IMG/VR virus record: IMGVR_UViG_3300024344_000060 | Location: 1 to 35,267 of that record | Source of the DNA: a virus | Direction: 5' to 3' (one strand) | Length of the DNA: 35,267 nucleotides | Made by a program: the position numbers and the translations under genes | Notes under the pieces: model-generated | Database searches by the model: none | What the model was told of the DNA's origin: nothing | What the model saw: the letters and a program-made list of their open reading frames with translations, nothing else | Shown: one piece after another, positions 13,963 to 19,221 of the stretch | Numbering within the stretch: position 1 is the stretch's first letter | Layout of the letters: each line of letters opens with the position of its first letter

Positions 13963-13994
13963 AAACGGTTCAAACCCACAACAAGGAGTATACT

Positions 13995-14198
13995 ATGGCA
14001 ATGGGATTAAAAAGAAATAAAATGAAAGGGCCTAAAAAAGTAGGCAAGAAAAAGCAAGGATATAAAGCTCGTAAAGATGAATCCATTGCTATGAGAATTA
14101 AAAAGAAAAGAACTAAGAAGCAACTTAAAGCTAGCCGTGACGAATCTTATGGTAAGTTCGGTAGCAAAGCTAAGAAAAAAGGTAAGATCAATAGATAA
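13995..14198 (+). CDS. Small basic protein, 67 aa
   Basis: Lys and Arg make up close to half of the residues. The pattern (GLKRNKMKGPKK..., ...ARKDESIAMRIKKKRTKK...) suggests a small nucleic-acid-binding or structural protein; comparable tiny basic proteins are frequent in marine phages but have no assigned role. It has a strong ribosome binding site (AAGGAG 13983-13988, six-base spacer) and is the first gene behind a good promoter, so it should be well expressed. It overlaps the next ATG by one base (TAATG). Confidence 0.75.
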   Translation: MAMGLKRNKMKGPKKVGKKKQGYKARKDESIAMRIKKKRTKKQLKASRDESYGKFGSKAKKKGKINR

Positions 14199-14332
14199 TG
14201 CCTGATGATAAATGGACAGACGACCAGGATTTTCAAATGGGAACAGTTAAAGTAGGCGGAGACGCCATTAAAGTAGAAGAAAAAGAGGATGACAATAAGC
14301 AGAAGTCAGACGGGAAAGACAGTGAGTCTTAA
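14198..14332 (+). CDS. Small acidic protein, 44 aa
   Basis: A short acidic, Asp/Glu/Lys-rich peptide that begins at ATG 14198 in a TAATG overlap with the basic protein before it. No fold or motif is visible, and the last 20 residues look disordered. An acidic gene directly coupled to a strongly basic one could form a charge-matched pair, but this is speculation. It overlaps the next gene by 44 bases in another frame. Confidence 0.5.
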   Translation: MPDDKWTDDQDFQMGTVKVGGDAIKVEEKEDDNKQKSDGKDSES

Positions 14333-14519
14333 ACCGCCTGCTCACTTACAGCATCGTGTCACCCTATCATCTTCTCCAATGGAGAAGAGAAAGAAAAAAA
14401 GAAAACCTCTTCTTCCTGCTACAAAAAAGAATTTTAAAAAGTACAAACAACCTAAGAACAAACTTGGCAAACCAATGAGTCAGAGTGCTCTATGGAAATT
14501 TGTACCCGATGTTAAATAG
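14289..14519 (+). CDS. Hypothetical basic protein, 76 aa
   Basis: Rich in Lys, Pro and Ser, with a central run of Lys/Arg (about residues 31-52) and a more ordered C-terminus ('GKPMSQSALWKFVP'). I recognise no family. The start is uncertain: ATG 14289 follows a purine-rich stretch ending in GAGG but overlaps the acidic gene by 44 bases, while ATG 14379 would give a 46-residue protein beginning MEKRKKKR. The stop lies two bases before the next gene. Confidence 0.55.
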   Translation: MTISRSQTGKTVSLKPPAHLQHRVTLSSSPMEKRKKKRKPLLPATKKNFKKYKQPKNKLGKPMSQSALWKFVPDVK

Positions 14520-14521
14520 TT

Positions 14522-14764
14522 ATGATAAAAATTTATTTATTACTTATGGTAATATCAATGCCAGGAATGCCTTCGGTAAAATACAATGCAGCATTATATC
14601 CTACTATGGATGATTGCCTTGTAGCACGTGAAGGTTATATGGCAACTTATCATGCCAAAGACCAATCTTATAAAGACAAACTACATGCTGATGCAACTTG
14701 TTTGGAGTTTGAATCATTTCCTATACAAGGATTGCCAGGCAAACCTATAGGAATGGGGACATAG
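14522..14764 (+). CDS. Small exported protein with a cysteine pair, 80 aa
   Basis: The N-terminus (MIKIYLLLMVISMPGMPS) looks like a signal peptide. The mature part has two Cys (in 'TMDDCLVAREGY' and 'DATCLEF') separated by about 30 residues, which could form a disulphide in the periplasm. The layout resembles the protein at 17962, which also has an N-terminal hydrophobic stretch and two Cys in similar places. Function unknown. It ends directly before the ATG of the Cys-rich protein. Confidence 0.65.
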   Translation: MIKIYLLLMVISMPGMPSVKYNAALYPTMDDCLVAREGYMATYHAKDQSYKDKLHADATCLEFESFPIQGLPGKPIGMGT

Positions 14765-14926
14765 ATGGATCCAGAACTATGCAAAGTATGCGGGCACGTA
14801 TGTCATTGTAGTAATGGTGGCTCTTGTTGTGGAGGTCATTGCGAATGTAAGAATTGTGAACACCCAGAATCAGAAGAAGAAAAGTCTGTGGATTTTGATC
14901 CCGACTTTAGTCTTACTATACATTAG
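14765..14926 (+). CDS. Cysteine-rich putative metal-binding protein, 53 aa
   Basis: Nine Cys lie in the first 31 residues (6, 9, 13, 15, 21, 22, 26, 28, 31), with His at 11, 14, 25 and 33, arranged as CxxC, CxC, CC and CxCxxC. This is dense enough for a multi-zinc or metallothionein-like cluster. The rest (34-53) is acidic and probably disordered. The ATG follows the previous stop directly, with no spacer, and the endolysin ATG lies one base after its own stop. It also overlaps, in another frame, a longer open frame leading into the endolysin. I know of no named family. Confidence 0.65.
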   Translation: MDPELCKVCGHVCHCSNGGSCCGGHCECKNCEHPESEEEKSVDFDPDFSLTIH

Positions 14927-14927
14927 C

Positions 14928-15398
14928 ATGGCTGGATTAGATATGTTAATATCCTTTGTGGATAGAATAACTGGGGGTGGTAAGAATGATACCTTCAAAG
15001 AAGATCTTGCCATGTCTGAAAGTTCAAACAAGTATGATGTTGTAAATGATAAAGGTTACATGGGAAAGTATCAGTTTGGAGATGCTCGTTTAGAAGATTT
15101 TAAAAATGCAAATAAAGATTATAAGTTTACTAAGAAAGAATTTTTAAATGACCCAAACTTACAAGAGGATGTATTCTCTTGGCATGTTGAAGATATAAAT
15201 AGTTATATTGATAGCCGTGGGTTAGATAAATATATTGGAACAGAAATCAATGGTGTTACAATAACCAGAGATGGATTAATTGCAGGTGCTCACCTTGGTG
15301 GCAAAACTGGATTAAAAAATTTTCTGAGTACTGGGAAAGATAAAGAAGATAGTTATGGTACTAGTATATCAGAATACATAACGAAGTTTAGTAGTTAG
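14928..15398 (+). CDS. Lysozyme-like endolysin / transglycosylase, 156 aa
   Basis: Residues 24-50, with 'AMSESSNKYDVVNDKGYMGKYQFG', have the pattern of phage lysozyme/lytic transglycosylase-like enzymes: a likely catalytic Glu in 'SES', then 'GYMGKYQFG'. The C-terminal 'GLIAGAHLGGKTGLKNFL' is also typical of this group. It should cleave peptidoglycan at lysis. ATG 14928 is chosen because the upstream part of the frame overlaps the Cys-rich gene; the frame is open back to 14814 and that extension encodes a hydrophobic stretch (see findings). The holin-like gene follows after 13 bases. Confidence 0.75.
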   Translation: MAGLDMLISFVDRITGGGKNDTFKEDLAMSESSNKYDVVNDKGYMGKYQFGDARLEDFKNANKDYKFTKKEFLNDPNLQEDVFSWHVEDINSYIDSRGLDKYIGTEINGVTITRDGLIAGAHLGGKTGLKNFLSTGKDKEDSYGTSISEYITKFSS

Positions 15399-15411
15399 AT
15401 AGGAGTTATTA

Positions 15412-15846
15412 ATGGGCGGATTACCAGTAGAAATGATCACCATGCTTGGCTCATCCTTGTTGGGTGGGTTCATGTCTATATGGGGACAAAGTATTAAAGC
15501 TAAACAAGCTGAACAAAAGATGTTACTTGCTCGCGGCAAGTTTCAAATGGAGTCAATTGAAAAAGCTAGAACATATGACAACAAAGGATTTCAATGGACT
15601 AGAAGAATCATAGCTTTATCTGCTGTGTTTGCTATTATCATTTGGCCTAAGATTGTACCTGTATTTTTTGATACAAGTGTATGGTTAACATGGACAGAAT
15701 TTACTAGAGGATTTTTATTCTTAATTGAATCAAAAGAAATTGTAATGGATAGAGAGTTTTTTGGTGTAGTAATAACACCACTTGATACTCATTTAATGTC
15801 TGCAATAGTCGGACTATATTTTGGAGGAAGTCTTGTTAAAAAATAA
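15412..15846 (+). CDS. Three-TM holin-like membrane protein, 144 aa
   Basis: Hydrophobic segments lie at about residues 8-25, 65-86 and 126-141. A charged helix (residues 28-62) with 'RTYDNKGFQWTRR' separates the first two. This resembles the three-TM holin family known from gene transfer agents and marine phages. Its place right after the endolysin supports a role in inner-membrane permeabilisation. AGGAG (15401-15405) precedes the ATG. The C-terminus (GGSLVKK) is overlapped by a 33-aa frame. Confidence 0.65.
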   Translation: MGGLPVEMITMLGSSLLGGFMSIWGQSIKAKQAEQKMLLARGKFQMESIEKARTYDNKGFQWTRRIIALSAVFAIIIWPKIVPVFFDTSVWLTWTEFTRGFLFLIESKEIVMDREFFGVVITPLDTHLMSAIVGLYFGGSLVKK

Positions 15847-15934
15847 AATTTTAAAATGGATTGAAAAAGTTTCAGGTAAGATTAATCTTTGGGCCTGGTG
15901 GAAAAACAAACCTTATAGCAAAAGAGACAAATGA
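15833..15934 (+). CDS. Micro-protein, 33 aa, TTG start
   Basis: A TTG at 15833 follows a strong GGAGG (15823-15827) by five bases and opens a frame ending in an ATGA overlap with the next gene. The peptide is basic and Trp-rich ('INLWAWWKNKPYSKRDK'), likely amphipathic and membrane-associated. The GGAGG lies inside the holin-like gene and has no other start to serve, which is the main support. It would fill the only gap (15847-15930) in this cluster. Confidence 0.5.
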   Translation: MLKNKILKWIEKVSGKINLWAWWKNKPYSKRDK

Positions 15935-16251
15935 AAAAAGAAATCATAGCACTTGGTGTGGCAATTGCGGCACAGTTCTTTGGTATTGTATGGTATGTTT
16001 CTAAATTAGATTCTAAAGTTAATATCTTATATGATAAGTTTGAAAAAGAATCTGACCTAGAGGTAGTAGAGAATCAAGTTAAAATGAAATTAGATCTTGA
16101 ACATCTGGTTAAAGATATGAAACAACTTAAGAAACAACTTAAAGAAGAGAACAGTAAAAACAAAGAAATCATGGAACAACATAATGATATTTATAAACTT
16201 CTTAGAGAAGGCAACTCTAATGTTTCAAGTGATTATAATTACGGAGGTTAG
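15931..16251 (+). CDS. N-terminally anchored coiled-coil protein, 106 aa
   Basis: One TM segment (about residues 6-24) is followed by a long heptad-like helix rich in Lys, Glu, Leu and Ile (residues 28-95). This is the layout of inner-membrane spanins or antiholin-type proteins: short cytosolic N-terminus, one TM, periplasmic coiled coil. Its location after the holin-like gene supports a lysis role, but no motif is specific. It overlaps the micro-protein stop (ATGA) and ends just before a GGAGG-preceded small gene. Confidence 0.6.
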   Translation: MKKEIIALGVAIAAQFFGIVWYVSKLDSKVNILYDKFEKESDLEVVENQVKMKLDLEHLVKDMKQLKKQLKEENSKNKEIMEQHNDIYKLLREGNSNVSSDYNYGG

Positions 16252-16253
16252 TC

Positions 16254-16382
16254 ATGGCCAAAAAAGGATTATACGCCAACATTAATAGAAGAAAAAAGTT
16301 GGGAATATCAAGACCTAAATCTAAGTCAACTATTTCTAAGAAAGCCTACAGCAAAATGAAAAAAGGTTTTAAGAAAAAATAG
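16254..16382 (+). CDS. Small basic conserved phage protein, 42 aa
   Basis: Begins 'MAKKGLYANINRRKK' and ends in a Lys run. The 'KKGLYANI' opening is one I recall from many marine phage small proteins, whose role is unknown. GGAGG (16243-16247) lies six bases before ATG 16254. Its stop overlaps the GTG of the next gene (TAGTG). Strong basicity suggests nucleic acid or membrane surface binding. Confidence 0.65.
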   Translation: MAKKGLYANINRRKKLGISRPKSKSTISKKAYSKMKKGFKKK

Positions 16383-16663
16383 TGGCAGACTCTAGATTAA
16401 AGAGAGCAGGAGTAAGTGGGTTTAATAAACCTAAACGTACTCCTAAACATCCTAAGAAGTCACACATTGTTGTGGCTAAAGAAGGTAGCAAAATAAAAAC
16501 TATTCGCTTTGGTGAAAAGGGGGCAAGTACAGCGGGCAAACCTAAGGCAGGTGAGTCATCTCGTATGAAAGCCAAACGTAAATCATTCAAAGCTAGACAT
16601 GGCAAGAACATTGCCAAAGGTAAAATGTCAGCAGCATACTGGGCGGATAAAGTAAAGTGGTAA
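16382..16663 (+). CDS. Conserved basic marine-phage protein, 93 aa
   Basis: Very basic, with the pattern 'RLKRAGVSGFNKPKRTPKHP' (about residues 4-23), 'KTIRFGEKG', 'AGKPKAGESSRMKAKRKSFK' and 'KGKMSAAYWADKVKW' at the C-terminus. I recall this arrangement from many marine phage genomes, always without an assigned role. It starts at GTG 16382 in a TAGTG overlap. The Lys/Arg pattern and small size suggest DNA or RNA binding. A sense AGGGGGCAA copy lies at 16518-16526. Confidence 0.75.
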   Translation: MADSRLKRAGVSGFNKPKRTPKHPKKSHIVVAKEGSKIKTIRFGEKGASTAGKPKAGESSRMKAKRKSFKARHGKNIAKGKMSAAYWADKVKW

Positions 16664-16667
16664 TCTT

Positions 16668-17114
16668 ATGTTTAAATATCTGGCGTCTATCCCCGTAGTA
16701 TTATCTCTGTTAGCAGGGGCATACGGTGGAATTAACTACATAAATAAATTAAATAATACAATTGATGATAATGAAGATGCTATTGCATTGCTTCAATTAG
16801 AAATAGATAATATGTATAATAGCTTTGGTGATGAGATAGATAATGTACATCAAATTTATTCTGAACGCACATCAAGAAACTCAAACAATTATACTGAAGC
16901 TCGTGAGGAGCTCGTTCGTGAGATGACCGATATGGTGACATGGGTGGGGCGTATCGAGGCGAAGCTTCAAGCCATAGAAAAACTTTTATATGAAACAGCA
17001 AGTGATGCAGGACTGCGTGCACTTGAAGATCAAGTAAGAACAAATGCCGATTCAATAAGACAATTCAAATATGATATGAAAGATCTGGAGAACACAATTT
17101 CTGGAGGATACTAA
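16668..17114 (+). CDS. N-terminally anchored coiled-coil protein, 148 aa
   Basis: A hydrophobic N-terminal segment (about residues 6-25, 'ASIPVVLSLLAGAYGG') is followed by an acidic, mostly helical domain with heptad-like Leu/Ile/Met spacing to the C-terminus. It is the second such anchored coiled-coil gene in 1.2 kb (after 15931) and is followed by another at 17556. Inner-membrane spanin or phage-adsorption modulator are possible. The stop overlaps the next ATG (TAATG). Confidence 0.6.
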   Translation: MFKYLASIPVVLSLLAGAYGGINYINKLNNTIDDNEDAIALLQLEIDNMYNSFGDEIDNVHQIYSERTSRNSNNYTEAREELVREMTDMVTWVGRIEAKLQAIEKLLYETASDAGLRALEDQVRTNADSIRQFKYDMKDLENTISGGY

Positions 17115-17581
17115 TGCATCGTGACAGATGGATATTTTTTATCCTTAGTTTTATTCTTATCCTAATGTGGTCTAGCAATACTAACGCTAGAAATGATTAT
17201 TTAAATGATCGTAATTGTGAGAGAGGTCGTGTAGAATTATACACTGAATTAGACCGCTATGACTATGACCAGCGAATGAATAGTGACAATGATTACTTCA
17301 GTGATTCTGGGAAAATTGGGCTACGTTTTAGCTGGCCCTTGCAGAGTACGTGTGATAATGATACAATAGACTTAATACAAGAAAACCAACGCTTAATGCA
17401 GGAGCTTGAATTGCTCAAGACTTGCGGCAAGTATAAAGACTTAGAGCTTGGAGACCAGTTTGCCACTGTGCGAGAAATGTGTAAGGGTGTGTCAAAAAAA
17501 TCTAAGGTTGTAAAAGAAGATAAAGAATTGAAGAAAAATAAAAAAGATAAAGAGAATGAGTGGAATGAAATTAAGCGATAA
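17114..17581 (+). CDS. Exported protein with C-terminal charged helix, 155 aa
   Basis: The N-terminus (DRWIFFILSFILILMWSSNTNARN) reads as a signal peptide with a possible cleavage near 'TNA'. The mature part begins with a Tyr/Asp-rich region (residues 27-68), has 'GKIGLRFSWPL' as a short beta-like segment recalling an outer-membrane strand, three Cys and a coiled coil (about 85-100), and ends in a long Lys/Glu helix. It could be a periplasmic partner of the anchored coiled-coil proteins, as in two-component spanins; no lipobox is seen. Confidence 0.6.
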   Translation: MHRDRWIFFILSFILILMWSSNTNARNDYLNDRNCERGRVELYTELDRYDYDQRMNSDNDYFSDSGKIGLRFSWPLQSTCDNDTIDLIQENQRLMQELELLKTCGKYKDLELGDQFATVREMCKGVSKKSKVVKEDKELKKNKKDKENEWNEIKR

Positions 17582-17975
17582 TACAAGTGTGGCAATGCCT
17601 ATTCGAAATTTACTTTCGATTGTAGCAGCGGTAGCACTGGGAGTGTGGGCGTTCTTTGGGATTCAGGAGAGGCTGAACTCACTTGAGACCCGCGCTACAT
17701 TAGCTGACGCAGATCTTGAAAAGAATACAGAGTTCAGAATCAAATGGCCTCGTGGAGAAATGGGGGCACTTCCCGCAGACCAACAACAAGATATGTTAAT
17801 TGAATTTATGGCTACACAAATTGAAGCCATGCAAGATGAAATGGAAAGTATGATGAGCAATACCGTAAATATTAAGAGGGCTCAACAGGATATTGAAAAA
17901 TTAATTGCAGACGTTGAGAAATTAAAAGATAAAGTTCGTGAAAACAAAAACGGAGGTTATGATGGAAGTCATTAG
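17556..17975 (+). CDS. Membrane-anchored coiled-coil protein, 139 aa
   Basis: A TM segment (about residues 16-36, 'NLLSIVAAVALGVWAFFGI') is followed by 'LEKNTEFRIKWPRGEMGALPAD' (54-75, cut here by intervening context) and a long acidic coiled coil to about 130. The 'EFRIKWPRGEMG' block is one I recall from marine phage genomes next to lysis genes. The start could be ATG 17556 or ATG 17565. It overlaps the previous gene by 26 bases. A sense TGGGGGCAC copy (17761-17769) encodes part of 'MGALPA'. Confidence 0.65.
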   Translation: MSGMKLSDNTSVAMPIRNLLSIVAAVALGVWAFFGIQERLNSLETRATLADADLEKNTEFRIKWPRGEMGALPADQQQDMLIEFMATQIEAMQDEMESMMSNTVNIKRAQQDIEKLIADVEKLKDKVRENKNGGYDGSH

Positions 17976-18273
17976 CGTGATACTTATGTTCGTTTTCGGG
18001 AACATGAATGACCAAGAACATAGAATGACACAATATATTCCTATGGAATCTATATCATCATGTATGAAAGAAGTAAGAATGTTAAAGAAAAAGAATACAG
18101 GTTATGATAAGGATGCTTTCTGTAGTCCTGGTATTGTTGAAATAAAAGATGGTGAAGTAATTGCTTTATACAATGAAATACCAGAAGGTGCTACAATGGT
18201 AAAGAAAAAAATAAGCAAAGAAGCATTTACAAGATGGTCGTTGAAAGCTAAAGAAAAATGGAATAAGGATTAG
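17962..18273 (+). CDS. Small exported-like protein with a cysteine pair, 103 aa
   Basis: ATG 17962 follows GGAGG (17952-17956) by five bases; ATG 17959 and GTG 17938 are also in frame. The N-terminus (EVISVILMFVFGNM) is hydrophobic but short for a signal peptide. Two Cys ('SSCMKEV' and 'AFCSPG') are about 20 residues apart, as in the protein at 14522, which has a similar size and layout. The C-terminal third is basic. Function unknown. The stop overlaps a GTG (TAGTG). Confidence 0.6.
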   Translation: MEVISVILMFVFGNMNDQEHRMTQYIPMESISSCMKEVRMLKKKNTGYDKDAFCSPGIVEIKDGEVIALYNEIPEGATMVKKKISKEAFTRWSLKAKEKWNKD

Positions 18274-18437
18274 TGGGGAATAAATTATACCAAAGGTTTT
18301 TAAGAAATAGAAAACTAATGATGAGAAGAAATGAACAACAAAGTACAGTATACCAAAAAGAAAAATCCAGTAGCGAAAGAGCTACGAACTCCACAATACA
18401 AATCCCAAAAAATAAAAAGCAAAAAGAATTACAATAG
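18273..18437 (+). CDS. Possible small basic protein, 54 aa
   Basis: A frame from GTG 18273 (TAGTG overlap with the gene before, AAGGA at 18265-18269) to TAG 18435-18437. It is basic and Gln/Ser-rich. The last 107 bases overlap the 53-aa frame at 18331, so one of the two may be spurious or both may be read. The TAGTG coupling, seen also at 5795 and 16380, is its main support. Confidence 0.35.
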   Translation: MGNKLYQRFLRNRKLMMRRNEQQSTVYQKEKSSSERATNSTIQIPKNKKQKELQ

Positions 18438-18492
18438 AAAAGAAGACACGGCTGGCTTATTAAAAATGCTTAATGGCCATGACTTTGTTTAA
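18331..18492 (+). CDS. Small basic protein, 53 aa
   Basis: ATG 18331 to TAA 18490-18492. The sequence (MNNKVQYTKKKNPVAKEL..., ...KSKKNYNRKEDTAGLLKML) resembles small Lys/Arg-rich proteins I recall from other marine phages, with a basic N-terminal part and a short helical end. The purine-rich GAGAAGAA before the ATG may serve as ribosome binding site. It is the last gene of the plus-strand arm, and its stop overlaps the stop of the convergent minus-strand gene by four bases. Confidence 0.6.
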   Translation: MNNKVQYTKKKNPVAKELRTPQYKSQKIKSKKNYNRKEDTAGLLKMLNGHDFV

Positions 18493-19220
18493 TCTCCAGA
18501 CTTAGCTTTCATTATATCGTTGTGTAAGTTAGTACCATATTTTATAATTTTATCTATGTTGTCATCAGTTGCTTCGAAGCCGTTTCGTTTAAGCATAAAT
18601 TTTATATATGTTCTTGCATTTCTTGCAGTTTGTTCATCACCATATTTTGTATCCATGACACGGGTAAACATCTCTTCACCTATCTGACTGTCATCAATTA
18701 ATTTATGTGCAACAGGATCGTTTGCAAATGCTTTATGCCGCATCTCATGAAGTAAAGTTCCTATACCTTGATCTGTGTTCCATCTATCATATTGAGCTAT
18801 TACATCTTTTTTACCTTGAGAACCTTTTAAAAACTCTGGTCTGTATTTTACTAAATCCTTAAGAACTCTCGATTCACCTTTCTCATTCTCATAATCTTTA
18901 AAAACTTTCTGAACATTACCTTTTGGATCCCAAATTAAATTTTCTAAATGTTTCCCGTATTGGCCATAACCTGTCCACTTGTCAGCATCTTTTTTGAAAG
19001 GGTTTGTTATATCCATTGCTAAACTTTCATCCATTAACTGGTATACATTATCTACATCCCAAGCCTCTTTAGCATAGGGATCAGCTTCTTTCATTTTAAA
19101 TAATGTTTCAAGAAACTCATAGTTCCTGTCATCAGATAACTCATGCGGCCCACTTGCATCTTTTAATTGAATAGGTTTAGGTGGTTTTGTTTTATCTATT
19201 TTATATTTATCTTCGGCCAT
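18489..19220 (-). CDS. Putative zinc peptidase-like protein with HExxH, 243 aa
   Basis: The sequence 'GTLLHEMRHKAF' gives an HExxH motif (His158, Glu159, His162), typical of zinc metallopeptidases. A Glu pair about 20 residues later ('IGEEMF', 182-183) could supply the third ligand. The N-terminal 100 residues are polar, rich in Lys, Asp and Pro. It is the last gene of the virion arm, just after the 2,599-aa protein, which has its own HExxH. A role in virion protein processing or in opening the host envelope at entry is possible, but unproven. The start is ATG 19220; AGGA lies in the end of the upstream gene. Confidence 0.6.
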   Translation of the reverse strand: MAEDKYKIDKTKPPKPIQLKDASGPHELSDDRNYEFLETLFKMKEADPYAKEAWDVDNVYQLMDESLAMDITNPFKKDADKWTGYGQYGKHLENLIWDPKGNVQKVFKDYENEKGESRVLKDLVKYRPEFLKGSQGKKDVIAQYDRWNTDQGIGTLLHEMRHKAFANDPVAHKLIDDSQIGEEMFTRVMDTKYGDEQTARNARTYIKFMLKRNGFEATDDNIDKIIKYGTNLHNDIMKAKSGD

Positions 19221-19221
19221 T

